Of a stretch of DNA of 64,000 bases, positions 1-8,487 are shown piece after piece. The stretch's first letter is position 1. Every line of letters begins with the position of its first letter. The notes beneath the pieces were generated by a model. That model searched no databases and had not been told where the DNA came from. It worked only from the letters and a program-made list of their open reading frames with translations. Origin of the DNA: JABFSS01 sp964449445. GTDB lineage: Bacteria; Patescibacteriota; Gracilibacteria; Peribacterales; Peribacteraceae. Made by a program: the position numbers and the translations under genes. The stretch spans positions 29,029-93,028 of the forward strand of contig CAYUZT010000006.1 of NCBI GenBank assembly GCA_964449445.1, written 5' to 3'.

Positions 1-2
1 GG

Positions 3-410
3 CAGGAGCGCGGCATTCGCGCGGCAACGCCATCGCAGGTGCTCGACGCATGGAAAGACCGACCCTGCGACACATTTGATGCACACAACGTGGTGTCCTG
101 GGCCGATATCGAACGCGATCTCTCTGCTTGGCAGGGAAACCGTATCCAAACAGCCGCACTGGACGCCGTCTACGCATTGGAAACGGCGGTCAAGAATGCA
201 AACGATCCGGAACTCCTCAAAACATGGCGGCGCCTACAGACCTCCGATCACTTCTACTACATGTCGACCAAGTACTGGAGCGACGGCGACGTGCACAAGT
301 ATTTCAGTCCGTATGAATCTCCCTATGAAGCCTATCGACGCTTTAGTCATGCACTATGCGATTTAAAAATTCGCACCACACAAACCAAAAATCCGAAAAA
401 CGAAATTTGA
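3..410 (+). CDS. GH57 alpha-amylase/glucanotransferase, C-terminal fragment
   Basis: This is the 3-prime end of a gene that enters from outside the window; the frame is open from base 3, so a start at the internal GTG (39) is not needed. The visible part, about 135 residues, matches the C-terminal region of family 57 glycoside hydrolases: a W-A-D-x-E-R-D-L-S-A-W-like segment (SWADIERDLSAWQGN) followed by FYYMSTKYWSDGDVHKYF and SPYEAY. Members act on alpha-1,4-glucans such as starch or glycogen. The next gene is a GH15 glucoamylase, so the pair probably works on storage or scavenged polyglucose. The catalytic N-terminal barrel is not in the window. The last residues run into an AT-rich direct repeat around the stop codon. 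Confidence 0.82.
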   Translation, partial: QERGIRAATPSQVLDAWKDRPCDTFDAHNVVSWADIERDLSAWQGNRIQTAALDAVYALETAVKNANDPELLKTWRRLQTSDHFYYMSTKYWSDGDVHKYFSPYESPYEAYRRFSHALCDLKIRTTQTKNPKNEI

Positions 411-447
411 AATTTGAAATTTTTTCGTACTTCGTACTTCGTGCTTC
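391..447. repeat. Short tandem word repeats between GH57 and GH15 genes
   Basis: The end of the GH57 gene and the following spacer hold two imperfect tandem runs: GAAATTT-type words repeated three times, then CGTACTT/CGTGCTT words repeated three times, just before the glucoamylase start. Similar runs of 7-10 nt words occur at other gene boundaries in this window. Confidence 0.6.
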
Positions 448-459
448 TCATTTCCCCTC

Positions 460-2505
460 ATGCCACGATCATTAGTCCTCGGCAACGGCACTCTCCTCGC
501 GACCTTCGATGCCAATCTCCAGATGCGAGATTTCTACTATCCCCACGTGGGCATGGAGGACCAGACGACGTATCAGCACGTGCATCGCGTCGGCGTCTTT
601 GTGGAAGGAAGAGGATTCGCATGGTGGGATGATCCCTCGTGGGTGATTACACCCCAGTACGAAGCCGAAACGCTCGTGGGCAAATCGACACTGAGAAATG
701 AAAAACTGGGATTGCAGATTATCGCGCAGGATTACGTGCACCCCGTGCATAATGTGCTCGTGCGTCACCTGACGGTGCGAAGTCTCGATGAACATGTGCG
801 ATCGGCACGGTTCTTCTTCCACCACGATTTCCACATATACGGCGACAAGCAGAAGGACACCGCATTCTACGAACCGTACACAAACAGCGTTATTCATTAC
901 CGGCAGAATCGCTACTTCCTGGTGGGAGGCGAAACGTCACAGCCCATCGAATGCCGATCAGGAGTCCGAGCCGAAAAATACGCATCAGTTCTGCGAAGTA
1001 TGGAACAGCTCAAGACTTGCGGGATCACGGCATTTGCCATCGGCAAATCGGAATATCGGGGACTGGAAGGCACATGGAAAGACGCGGAAGACGGCGAACT
1101 GGGAGGAAACCCCATTGAACAAGGATCCGTCGATTCCACCGTCGGCATTTGGTGCTCTGTTGGAACAGGTGCCGACACCGATGTCACCCTGTGGCTCTGC
1201 GCAGGGAAGTCACTCGATGACGTTTTGCAGCTACAGCAGAAAGTGCTGCAGGAAACACCGGAGCGGCTCCAGCGCAATTGCCGGAATTTCTGGAAGAGCT
1301 GGGCGAACAAAGTTCCGCGGGAGTTCGGCTCGCTGTCGCCCCAGTTGATCGAACTCTACAAGCGCAGTCTCCTCGTCATCCGCACGCACGCCGACGAAGC
1401 GGGAGGCATTGTGGCGGCAGCCGATAACGACATCCAGGCGTTCAACCGCGATACCTACACGTACGTGTGGCCTCGGGACGGCGCGTTCGTTTCCGTCGCG
1501 CTCGACCATGCGGGCTACAGCGAAGTGGCGCGCAAATTCTACCGCTTCTGCATGCAAATTCAGATGCCCGATGGCTACCTGCTCCATAAATACAATCCCG
1601 ACGGGTCTCTCGGCTCCTCGTGGCACCCGTGGTTCCGCGATCACCAGGCGCAGCTGCCGATTCAGGAAGATGAAACCGCGCTCGTGCTCTACGGCGCATG
1701 GAAGCACTTCCAGGTGAACCATGATTTCGAATTCCTCCAGGATTTCTACGAGAACTTCGGCAAGAAGGCTGCGCAGTTTTTGGTCGATTTTCGCGAAGCA
1801 GAGACGGGCCTGCCGCTCCCCAGCTACGATCCATGGGAGGAACACAGTGGCATTTTCACCTACACCACGGCGTGTGCAATCGCCGGTCTCCACGCCGCAG
1901 GGGAAATCGCGCATATCCTGGGGCACCATCGCCACTCGGAGCATTATCAAACGACTGCGGATGAGATGCGCCAGGCGATGTTCTTCCATCTGTTCGATGA
2001 AGACACGAAACGGTTCATGAAGAAGATCAAACGGAAGGACGGCAAGACCGTCGAGCGCGATACGACGCTGGACGCGAGCATTGTCGCCGTGTGGCTTCTC
2101 GGTGTCCTTCCCCCGGATGACCCCCGGGTGATCTCCACGATGGAACAACTGGAGAAATCATTGACGGTAAGGACCCCGGTGGGTGGCCTTGCACGCTATC
2201 CGCTCGATTTCTACCAGACCGCCGTTCCCCATAGCGCCGAGATCCCGGGAAATCCCTGGATCATCACCACTCTCTGGCTCGCACAGTGGCAGATTGCGTG
2301 TGCGAAGACGGCAAAAGACCTTGCTGCGCCCAAAGCCATTCTCGAATGGGTCAACAAGAACGCAACGAAGTCGGGCCTTCTGCCGGAACAGCTGCATCCG
2401 ATCACCGGCGCACACCTTTCGGTCTCCCCGCTGATCTGGAGTCATGCGACGTACGTGGAGACCGTGCTGAAATTCGTCGAAAAGGAAAAGAATTTCACAG
2501 AATGA
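460..2505 (+). CDS. GH15 glucoamylase / glucodextranase-type hydrolase
   Basis: The 681-residue protein is a family 15 glycoside hydrolase, which releases glucose from the non-reducing ends of alpha-glucans by inversion. It has the bacterial/archaeal layout: an N-terminal beta-sandwich (about residues 1-270) and an (alpha/alpha)6 catalytic domain (about 290-675). Visible catalytic-domain signatures are YVWPRDGAF (335-343), the general-acid segment YDPWEEHSG (456-464) and the general-base segment LLPEQLHP (640-647). No signal peptide is seen, so it is probably cytosolic. It follows the GH57 gene by about 50 bases, and pgi near 63 kb could take the product into glycolysis. The start at 460 gives the usual family N-terminus (PRSLVLGNG). 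Confidence 0.93.
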   Translation: MPRSLVLGNGTLLATFDANLQMRDFYYPHVGMEDQTTYQHVHRVGVFVEGRGFAWWDDPSWVITPQYEAETLVGKSTLRNEKLGLQIIAQDYVHPVHNVLVRHLTVRSLDEHVRSARFFFHHDFHIYGDKQKDTAFYEPYTNSVIHYRQNRYFLVGGETSQPIECRSGVRAEKYASVLRSMEQLKTCGITAFAIGKSEYRGLEGTWKDAEDGELGGNPIEQGSVDSTVGIWCSVGTGADTDVTLWLCAGKSLDDVLQLQQKVLQETPERLQRNCRNFWKSWANKVPREFGSLSPQLIELYKRSLLVIRTHADEAGGIVAAADNDIQAFNRDTYTYVWPRDGAFVSVALDHAGYSEVARKFYRFCMQIQMPDGYLLHKYNPDGSLGSSWHPWFRDHQAQLPIQEDETALVLYGAWKHFQVNHDFEFLQDFYENFGKKAAQFLVDFREAETGLPLPSYDPWEEHSGIFTYTTACAIAGLHAAGEIAHILGHHRHSEHYQTTADEMRQAMFFHLFDEDTKRFMKKIKRKDGKTVERDTTLDASIVAVWLLGVLPPDDPRVISTMEQLEKSLTVRTPVGGLARYPLDFYQTAVPHSAEIPGNPWIITTLWLAQWQIACAKTAKDLAAPKAILEWVNKNATKSGLLPEQLHPITGAHLSVSPLIWSHATYVETVLKFVEKEKNFTE

Positions 2506-2506
2506 A

Positions 2507-2532
2507 GGAGCAGGCGTTCCCGCCTGCGCTCC
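2507..2532. repeat. REP-like inverted repeat
   Basis: A GC-rich hairpin with arms GCAGGCG and CGCCTGC around TTCC, with partly matching outer GGAG/CTCC, lies just after the glucoamylase stop. It may terminate transcription or stabilise the 3-prime end. A similar GGAGCAGGC hairpin lies near 43.2 kb. Confidence 0.55.
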
Positions 2533-2539
2533 CGTGGTT

Positions 2540-2545
2540 TATACT
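2540..2545 (+). promoter_or_regulatory. -10 box TATACT, 8 nt before a GTG start
   Basis: TATACT lies 8 nt before the GTG at 2554. With a normal -10 to start-site spacing the mRNA would begin at or next to the start codon, with no room for a ribosome binding site. Confidence 0.5.
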
Positions 2546-2553
2546 GTGTTCCT

Positions 2554-3393
2554 GTGAAGTTCATATTGCACCACGCCATCGCTTCAGTCGTCATATCAAT
2601 GATAGCGATTCCCTCTTTGAGTCTCGCTCAGCAATCCTCCTCCAGTTCCGCTCCCGCAGAATCGGATGTGATTCGCGAAGATCGGGAATTCCGGCTGCGC
2701 GGTTTTGTCGAGAGTATTGAGGAAGGCACTGTGCAGGAAACGCAATTCCGGGAGCAAAGTGCAGCATATTTCGCCAAACGCGCGCAGCATCGTCGAATAT
2801 GCCGTGACGATCTACGAAAGGCAAACAAAATGACTCTCATGAGTACGCTCCTGCGGTGCTACAGAAGCGAACTCAGTTCCCTCAAGGATTTCGCGCAGAA
2901 GCAGGAAGAGATCTTCGCGGACATCTCTGGTCTGATCCCCACCATCCGTTCACAAGCGGTAAAGAGCGCCAAAGAGCTGAGCGATGCCCTCACAACGGTC
3001 ATCTTTGCCATCGATAGCGGCGTCTACGAAACAAAAGACGACGTCCTGGAAGCGAAACGGAATCTCTACCGCAAGTACCAGCTGCCGCTCTGGAGCAATT
3101 GGACAATGGTGCGAGCCGATCGGACATTGACGTGGATTGCCCATCTCATCGAAAAAATCGACAGGCTGACGGAAGCGGAAAAAGAGCGCGGACTTGATCG
3201 CAGCGAACTCAGTGACGCTCGCTCATGCCTCACGGCGCAGGAAATCGCTCTGAGACCATTGATCCAGGCCGCTGCAGAAAACCGCGGAGAGAAGCTCGCA
3301 GCGTCACTCCTTGCACTACAGGAGTGCGTGAAGATCGTGCAAGGAATTCCGCGCGTTCTGACCGAATCGGGATCGCTTCTTCTGCCACAATAA
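2554..3393 (+). CDS. Secreted hypothetical protein, helical
   Basis: The 279-residue product is not recognised. Residues 1-26 form a signal peptide: a basic start, the hydrophobic run IASVVISMIAIPSLSLA and an A-x-A-like cleavage site before QQSSSSSA. The Ser-rich linker after it is typical of exported proteins. The rest is charged and predicted alpha-helical, with several Cys (around residues 85, 106, 227 and 252) that could pair outside the membrane. The start is GTG, supported by the signal peptide and by the TATACT box 8 nt upstream. It stands alone between the glucoamylase and a TPR-like membrane protein. No enzymatic motif is visible. Confidence 0.7.
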   Translation: MKFILHHAIASVVISMIAIPSLSLAQQSSSSSAPAESDVIREDREFRLRGFVESIEEGTVQETQFREQSAAYFAKRAQHRRICRDDLRKANKMTLMSTLLRCYRSELSSLKDFAQKQEEIFADISGLIPTIRSQAVKSAKELSDALTTVIFAIDSGVYETKDDVLEAKRNLYRKYQLPLWSNWTMVRADRTLTWIAHLIEKIDRLTEAEKERGLDRSELSDARSCLTAQEIALRPLIQAAAENRGEKLAASLLALQECVKIVQGIPRVLTESGSLLLPQ

Positions 3394-3462
3394 TTTTTCA
3401 TCGAGGAAAAGACCGGACGAATGATTGACAGAAGATAGAAAAGGTGAAATGATATTTTTGCT

Positions 3463-4044
3463 ATGGCAAGTCACGAAAATTCTTCATTCCGACCCGGCAG
3501 AATTGACCGCACTCAGCTAGGAATAATCGCGGCAGGTTTGTTTATGGTTGCTGGAGGAAGTGCGGTGCTCATCGAACAGAACATGCGTATTAGAGAGTTC
3601 AGGCAAACGTTGAAAGCACGTGACGCTCAAGGTCCCATGAATTTAAAGAAAGATATTCCTCTTGCGAATGGAGCACCTCCTCCCGAGTTTCTTCCGAGGA
3701 AACAAGATCCAATTCTGTGGATGAGCGATGCGGAACTCGAGGCATTTATACGCGATTGTTCTGCCAAGCTCCAGAAGAATCCAAATGATGCTGCAATTCT
3801 TGAACAGCGCGGTGACGCATATGTAAGAAAAGAGATGAAGACTCTCGCTGCAGCGGATTATCGTCAGGCACTGAAGATTGTTCAACAAGAAAATTCGAGA
3901 AGTACATTGCCAGGCACAGTCACTGTAGATGCAGGCGGTGAAGTTATCGGAGACACAGACAACTCTGGTTACCGTCGCAATGCACTCGAGAGAAAAATTC
4001 AAGAAATCGAGCAGCCACCTCCTGACGATGATCCAATACTCTAA
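3463..4044 (+). CDS. Membrane-anchored hypothetical with TPR-like segment
   Basis: The 193-residue protein has one N-terminal transmembrane segment (about 18-40, LGIIAAGLFMVAGGSAVLI) with the bulk probably outside the cytoplasm. Residues about 88-125 resemble one tetratricopeptide repeat (NPNDAAILEQRGDAYVRKEM followed by AAADYRQALKI), which suggests protein-protein contact. The C-terminus is acidic and Pro-rich. Base composition is more AT-rich than the neighbouring enzymes, so it may be a lineage-specific or acquired gene. No partner is evident; the next gene begins 15 bases later and has its own -10-like box. Confidence 0.65.
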   Translation: MASHENSSFRPGRIDRTQLGIIAAGLFMVAGGSAVLIEQNMRIREFRQTLKARDAQGPMNLKKDIPLANGAPPPEFLPRKQDPILWMSDAELEAFIRDCSAKLQKNPNDAAILEQRGDAYVRKEMKTLAAADYRQALKIVQQENSRSTLPGTVTVDAGGEVIGDTDNSGYRRNALERKIQEIEQPPPDDDPIL

Positions 4045-4059
4045 TGATATGCTAACAGC

Positions 4060-4674
4060 ATGTCAGCAGTTCCTATCCTGATTCAACGTACCCGCAACCG
4101 CCACTCACGCGCGGTGTTGCAGAATGACACCATCGTCATTCGCCTCGCACGGAATTTGTCGCAATGGGAAGAACAGAAGCACATTCAGAACCTTTTCCAG
4201 CGCATGAGTGTGATGCTGCAGAGGCAGCGCCAGCGGATTCGTATCATTCCCCTCAGAGCTCTTCCGCAGGAACAACGGGACGTTGCCGCGCTCGTGCATC
4301 AGCTAAACGCCGACACATTCAACGTACCGCTCGGAAACATTCGCCTGCGCGCGATGCGCAGCCAGTGGGGCAGTTGTTCTTCCCGGGGAAACATCACGCT
4401 GAATACCGCCCTCCTACAACTCTCTCGTCCATTACTTGAATACGTGATCATCCACGAGCTCGCGCATAGGATTGTAAAAAATCATTCGAAAAGATTTTGG
4501 GATCTAGTGGAAAGCGTGTGTCCCGGGTCGAAAGAGGCAAGACGAGAGCTACGAACGTACACGCTCACAAAAGCTTCGTCAGCGGCTCCCCTGCCCTCTC
4601 CATCAACTCCCCCAGCAGAAATACCGGCAATCCCACCACGGAGGACCAGTCTCCGTCGATTCTTTCGATTATAA
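4060..4674 (+). CDS. YgjP-like (DUF45) zinc metallopeptidase
   Basis: The 204-residue protein matches the YgjP/DUF45 family of cytoplasmic zinc-dependent peptidase-like proteins. It carries MRSQWGSCSSRGNITLN (about 99-115) followed by IIHELAHRIVKNHSKRFW (about 130-147), where HELAH plus the His of N-H-S form the expected zinc site. The Pro-rich C-terminal tail (about 175-195) is an extension. A TATGCT box lies 6 nt before the ATG, another case of a probable leaderless start. The 3-prime end overlaps the convergent maf gene by 110 bases. The physiological substrate of this family is not established. Confidence 0.85.
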   Translation: MSAVPILIQRTRNRHSRAVLQNDTIVIRLARNLSQWEEQKHIQNLFQRMSVMLQRQRQRIRIIPLRALPQEQRDVAALVHQLNADTFNVPLGNIRLRAMRSQWGSCSSRGNITLNTALLQLSRPLLEYVIIHELAHRIVKNHSKRFWDLVESVCPGSKEARRELRTYTLTKASSAAPLPSPSTPPAEIPAIPPRRTSLRRFFRL

Positions 4675-5149
4675 GCTGCCCGGGCCCGTCGATTTGAAAC
4701 GCACCGGACCGATCTTCCCACAGCCTCGTCCCAATCCACCACTCCACTTCCTCGTCCGAGAGAGACTTGAACATAACCGACGATGTAGAGACGCCGCTGT
4801 ATTCCTTTCCATGAGCGGAAATGACCGTCAGTCCGGAATGGACGAACGAGGTTTTTCCACTCTGAAGCCTGAGCATCCTCCGCGCATCCTCCTCATCCCG
4901 GGGTTTTTCGAGCATCTGCCCGTCCGATGCGACAACCAGCGTATCGCAACCGATAACGACCGCGCCTTTTCGCGCCCCGGCGACCTCACGGGCTTTGAGC
5001 AGCGAAAGCAACTCCGCACGCCGGACGGGGTCTCGTTCCGTGCAGGCAGATTCCTCTACCTGACTGTGAACGACATCACACGAGAGGCCGAGACCGGCGA
5101 GAAGGTGCTGACGCTGCGGACTGGCCGATGCGAGGATCAGACGGGTCAT
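4565..5149 (-). CDS. maf: Maf-like nucleoside triphosphate pyrophosphatase
   Basis: The 194-residue protein belongs to the Maf/YhdE family, which hydrolyses non-canonical or excess nucleoside triphosphates to the monophosphate and PPi. It shows the N-terminal substrate loop LILASASPQR (4-13), the acidic ESA segment (33-35), the catalytic-base segment VIGCDTLV (65-72) and the later EKPRDEEDA motif. Family length is about 190-200, so it is complete. It runs convergent to the YgjP-like gene with a 110-base tail overlap. Its start is preceded by a perfect hairpin that separates it from the upstream secreted hypothetical. Confidence 0.9.
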   Translation of the reverse strand: MTRLILASASPQRQHLLAGLGLSCDVVHSQVEESACTERDPVRRAELLSLLKAREVAGARKGAVVIGCDTLVVASDGQMLEKPRDEEDARRMLRLQSGKTSFVHSGLTVISAHGKEYSGVSTSSVMFKSLSDEEVEWWIGTRLWEDRSGAFQIDGPGQLIIERIDGDWSSVVGLPVFLLGELMERAGEPLTKLL

Positions 5150-5162
5150 GACAGCAGAATAA

Positions 5163-5184
5163 CAGAGTCCCGTGCGGGACTCTG
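5163..5184. terminator. Perfect 10-bp inverted repeat, possible terminator
   Basis: Arms CAGAGTCCCG and CGGGACTCTG meet around a 2-nt centre, between the stop of the 5207-5890 gene and the start of maf, both on the minus strand. There is no strong T run, so it may be a REP-like hairpin rather than a classic terminator. Confidence 0.45.
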
Positions 5185-5206
5185 CTACTGCGTCATCATT
5201 GCATCA

Positions 5207-5890
5207 TTACTGAGCTGAGCTGCTCGACCCACTCCGTACATTCCTCGGCACTGCCGGCTTGATCGTCTTGTAATCGTAACCCTTGATCGTCAGCGGGGCG
5301 GTTGGTTTATCGCTGGTCGCTGCGCCACGGAGTCGTGCGCGGGCGTCGATTTTTGCATTCTGGAGATCGCTCTGGATTCCCGTCGTGCGGATTTCTTTCT
5401 TTCCCTTGCGCTTCTGGCATTCGATATCGAACTGCTTTGAAAAGCCGGGATACTTAAAACATTTTCCTGTCCTCTCCGCCTGCGCAAGCGCTTTGCGTTC
5501 CCGTACGGGAAGTGCATCCGGAGAAACAACATCGTCCGCTTTCTTCACGTAGTCGGTCGTCGACAGCGGTTCTGTCCGGATCGGTTCGCCGCGCACGGTT
5601 TCTGCGGTACCCGCGCTCAGGTAGAAACGCATCGATTCGGGATCGTTGATATCGGGTTTCTTCAGTCCTTTTTCACCATTCTGCAGACGAACGTTATACA
5701 TATCGAGTGCACGGTAGTAGTCGTACCGGTCCTGTGAAAGGTATGCCTTGTGGAGCTGTACATTCATGCGGACGCCGTTCACAAGGCCTTCATCCGACTG
5801 GAGCATGGCTTTCATGGACTGATCGGCAGCAAATGGCAGAGAGGTGCCAACCGCGAGAGAGGCAACGAAGAGAGCGATAGAGCGAACCAT
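5207..5890 (-). CDS. Secreted hypothetical protein
   Basis: The 227-residue product is unrecognised. Residues 1-22 form a signal peptide (MVRSIALFVASLAVGTSLPFAAD) with an A-A-D cleavage site. The mature part is basic and hydrophilic. Two Cys about residue 143 and 154, flanking KYPGFSKQFDIE, could make one disulfide. The C-terminus ends in a Ser-rich tail. It is transcribed alone between trpS and maf; a TATAAT-like box lies about 26 nt before the ATG. Confidence 0.65.
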   Translation of the reverse strand: MVRSIALFVASLAVGTSLPFAADQSMKAMLQSDEGLVNGVRMNVQLHKAYLSQDRYDYYRALDMYNVRLQNGEKGLKKPDINDPESMRFYLSAGTAETVRGEPIRTEPLSTTDYVKKADDVVSPDALPVRERKALAQAERTGKCFKYPGFSKQFDIECQKRKGKKEIRTTGIQSDLQNAKIDARARLRGAATSDKPTAPLTIKGYDYKTIKPAVPRNVRSGSSSSAQ

Positions 5891-5936
5891 AGAGTGGGGT
5901 GTGAATGTTCATGAACATTATACAACAATTACTTAT

Positions 5937-6899
5937 TTAACGCAAGCCCGTCGCTTTCCGTACTTTCTCCATCGTTTTGCCTGCCACGAGCCTAGCCTTT
6001 TTGGCCCCTTCCGCCATCACTTCCTCGAGATAATTCTTCTTTGCCTCAATTTCCGTCCGCCTTTTTCGCATAGTAGCGAAGGTATCCAGATACGTTTCGA
6101 GCAGCCGCTTCTTTCCCTCGCCATAAGAAAGTCCGTTTCGATACTCTGCTGCGAGTGCCTTCTGTTCACTATCGGAAAGGAATAGGCGATGAATCTGAAA
6201 AATCACGCAGGTGTCAGGGTCCTTGGAATCCTTGGCGTCTTTGGAATCCGTAATAATGCCCATGATCGCTTTCTTGATTGCCGCTTCGGGACCGAAGAGC
6301 GAAACTACATTGCCGTAACTCTTGCTCATCTTCTGTCCGTCCGTCCCGGGAACGACGGCGACGTCTTCGCGAATCATCGGTTCGGGAAGAACAAACGTCT
6401 CACCGAAGGTGTTATTGAATTTCATCGCGATGTCCCGCGTCATCTCCACGTGCTGCTTTTGATCCTTTCCCACCGGCACCAGATTCGTGTCATAGAGGAG
6501 AATGTCTGCCGCCATCAGGACGGGATACGTGAAGAGCCCCACGGACGCCTTGATCCCCTTCTCCACTTTATCGCGGTAGCTGACCGCCCGCTCCAGGAGT
6601 CCCATGGGAGTCACGGTCGAGAGCACCCACAAGAGTTCCGCATGCTCCGGTACATCGGATTGAAAGAAGATAATGGCCTTCTCGGGATCAAAACCGCATG
6701 CAAGGTAATCAAGGACAATATCCCGCCGCAGCTGCCGGAGCTCCTGTGGGTCCTGAATGGTTGTCAGCGCGTGGAGATCGGCGACGAAATAGACGCTCTC
6801 CTCCGTCTTCCCCAGTAATTCCAAATTCGGCCGCATGGAACCGAAGTAATTCCCGAGGTGGAGTTGGCCCGATGGCTGCATTCCCGAGAGGACGCGCAT
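5937..6899 (-). CDS. trpS: Tryptophanyl-tRNA synthetase
   Basis: The 320-residue enzyme charges tRNA-Trp. It is a class I synthetase with the HIGH-like motif HLGN (14-17), GTDGQKMSKSYGN (185-197, the KMSKS loop) and the family segment DPDTCVIF near 227-234. The length is normal for the compact bacterial form. A GATACT box lies 8 nt before the ATG on the minus strand. The segment DSKDAKDSKD (218-227) is encoded by three 9-10 nt words that resemble an intergenic repeat family in this window; homologs have a non-repetitive loop there, so the repeat may have expanded inside the gene. Confidence 0.95.
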   Translation of the reverse strand: MRVLSGMQPSGQLHLGNYFGSMRPNLELLGKTEESVYFVADLHALTTIQDPQELRQLRRDIVLDYLACGFDPEKAIIFFQSDVPEHAELLWVLSTVTPMGLLERAVSYRDKVEKGIKASVGLFTYPVLMAADILLYDTNLVPVGKDQKQHVEMTRDIAMKFNNTFGETFVLPEPMIREDVAVVPGTDGQKMSKSYGNVVSLFGPEAAIKKAIMGIITDSKDAKDSKDPDTCVIFQIHRLFLSDSEQKALAAEYRNGLSYGEGKKRLLETYLDTFATMRKRRTEIEAKKNYLEEVMAEGAKKARLVAGKTMEKVRKATGLR

Positions 6900-6931
6900 A
6901 GACGTAGAGTATCACAACCTATCATCTCTAG

Positions 6932-6952
6932 CCGCAGGTCTTCGACCTGCGG
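6932..6952. repeat. REP-like hairpin between trpS and the pseudouridine synthase gene
   Basis: Arms CCGCAGGTC and GACCTGCGG with a TTC loop form a strong hairpin upstream of trpS and downstream of the pseudouridine synthase gene, both on the minus strand. It could terminate the upstream unit. Confidence 0.5.
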
Positions 6953-6973
6953 TCCGCGCGTCGAAGACTCGCT

Positions 6974-7636
6974 CTAGGTTACCTGCCGCAGCTCCTCTAG
7001 TACCTCTTCAAACACTCTGGGTAGAGGCGCTTCAATTGTCATCTCTTTTCCCGTCACGGGATGCGGCAGGCTGACTTTGGCTGCATGAAGGAAAAACCTC
7101 CTATACCCAAAATGTTTCGTAAAAATCCGGTTCGCTCTTTCGTCTCCATAGAGCTCATCCAAAACCAGCGGGTGCTTGATCATGGAGAGGTGCCGGCGGA
7201 TTTGGTGATGTCGACCGGTTTCGATCTCCACTTCTACAGAGGACCACGCCAAAAATCGTTCGAGGACATGGTAGCGCGAGAGCGCATGGATATTCCCCTC
7301 TCCCTTTGCGCGGGCCGGGAGCGGAATACTGATTTCCCCCCGCTCCTTCACCATTCTTCCCGCCACAATCGTCCGGTACGTTTTCTTCCACCCGCTGAAC
7401 TTCCGTGCCAAAGAATCTGCGAGAACTTTCTTGGTACGAGCAAACAGGACGATGCCGGATGTTTCAAAATCCAGACGGTTGAGCGGGTGAATGCCCGGGT
7501 ATTCTTTCTTCAGAAAATCGAGCAGCGGCAATTTTTGAATTTTGCCTGATCCTTTCACGACCAATTCCCCCGCGAGCTTGTTCACGACAAGAATCGCGTC
7601 ATCGCAGTAGAGAATTCTGGAAGGATTAATACTCAC
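6974..7636 (-). CDS. RluA-family pseudouridine synthase
   Basis: The 220-residue protein is a RluA/RluD-type pseudouridine synthase that isomerises uridines in rRNA or tRNA. The catalytic motif HPLNRLDFETSGIVLFARTK (50-69) contains the essential Asp57. The later segments TGRHHQIRRHL and PLVLDELYG are typical of the family. It lacks an N-terminal S4 domain, so it is of the short type; the exact target cannot be assigned. The start is GTG and overlaps the stop of the upstream 115-residue gene (GTGA), so the two are probably translated together. Confidence 0.9.
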   Translation of the reverse strand: MSINPSRILYCDDAILVVNKLAGELVVKGSGKIQKLPLLDFLKKEYPGIHPLNRLDFETSGIVLFARTKKVLADSLARKFSGWKKTYRTIVAGRMVKERGEISIPLPARAKGEGNIHALSRYHVLERFLAWSSVEVEIETGRHHQIRRHLSMIKHPLVLDELYGDERANRIFTKHFGYRRFFLHAAKVSLPHPVTGKEMTIEAPLPRVFEEVLEELRQVT

Positions 7637-7980
7637 GCCGCAAGTATATATCCTTTTTCCTTGGCAACCCTGACTGCAGTTGTCTCTAGAATATTAATAA
7701 TTTCATCATCTGACCGCACAGCACGTTCACGCATCAGCTGTGTTAATAACCGATTCACATCAATAAATATTGCATTAACCGCACCCGGTCCGATTTTTTC
7801 TAAATGCCTAAACAATACTGGCTGTCTCTCCTTCAAAGCTGCTTTGATACCGTTTTTTGAAAGAGAGGTACCTAGTTCAAGCTGTTGCGTGCGTGCGCGA
7901 TCAGCATCCATATCACCGGTAGAAGGGAGATCAATGCCACGAGATCGTGGATTGAATCGTGGTTGATAGTAATGAGCCAC
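7633..7980 (-). CDS. Hypothetical protein, 115 aa
   Basis: Unrecognised. The protein is soluble and helical in its second half (IGPGAVNAIFIDVNRLLTQL and DDEIINILETTAVRVAKEKG), with no Cys, signal peptide or membrane segment. It overlaps the downstream pseudouridine synthase start by four bases, so the two form an operon, but the partner gives no clear hint of function. Base composition is more AT-rich than the neighbours, as for the other small hypothetical at 17503-17844. Confidence 0.6.
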   Translation of the reverse strand: MAHYYQPRFNPRSRGIDLPSTGDMDADRARTQQLELGTSLSKNGIKAALKERQPVLFRHLEKIGPGAVNAIFIDVNRLLTQLMRERAVRSDDEIINILETTAVRVAKEKGYILAA

Positions 7981-8034
7981 AAATCCATTGTAAATTATTT
8001 TACAAAAAAGTCAAATACCTCGTTTCCCAGATTC

Positions 8035-8418
8035 TCACCGATCCTCAGACACTAAATCCGTAATCGTCATCCGTTCGCCGATGAATTTGCGAACGGTTCT
8101 TTTGAGAAGCGACGCGCTGCGATCCTGGACCTTGGGCAGAACTTCCTTCTTCACAACAGGCGATTTTGCAGTCGCGGGTGCTTTGCCGAAGAGAGCGCGC
8201 TGTTCAGAAAGCCATGTGGGAGCAAAAGCGAGACTTCCTTCGTCGCGAATCAGAACACCGGCAGAAATCATCTGCCCAACCGTCCGGTAGAGCGTGGGTA
8301 CCGAGACCGGCATGCGGCGCGCACGCAAATCTTTACTGAGTTCCTTCATCGTCACGCCCGTACGATGTGCGACGATATCAATAATTGCGCTGAAGAGTGG
8401 GTGAAGTGGATCAAGCAT
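8035..8418 (-). CDS. Winged-helix transcriptional regulator, divergent from CRP1
   Basis: The 127-residue protein has an N-terminal winged-helix DNA-binding region (about 1-75). It includes helix segments LFSAIIDIVAHRTGVTMKEL and VPTLYRTVGQMISAGVLIRD, the latter resembling the recognition helix and wing of Fur/MarR-like folds. It lacks the His/Cys metal ligands of true Fur proteins. The basic C-terminal half has no clear sensor domain. It is transcribed away from CRP1, and its position matches that of the TrmB-type regulators opposite later CRP units. A local role as CRP1 regulator is inferred from position only. Confidence 0.65.
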   Translation of the reverse strand: MLDPLHPLFSAIIDIVAHRTGVTMKELSKDLRARRMPVSVPTLYRTVGQMISAGVLIRDEGSLAFAPTWLSEQRALFGKAPATAKSPVVKKEVLPKVQDRSASLLKRTVRKFIGERMTITDLVSEDR

Positions 8419-8487
8419 GCACTAATAGTAGTTTTCATTTTTTGAGAATGCACTTGTCAGGAAACGAGAAAGAATGTTTACCGCTTT

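Noticed and set aside
1231..2148. 305-codon open frame opposite the glucoamylase
   Set aside because: Antisense shadow of a GH15 gene with complete catalytic motifs.
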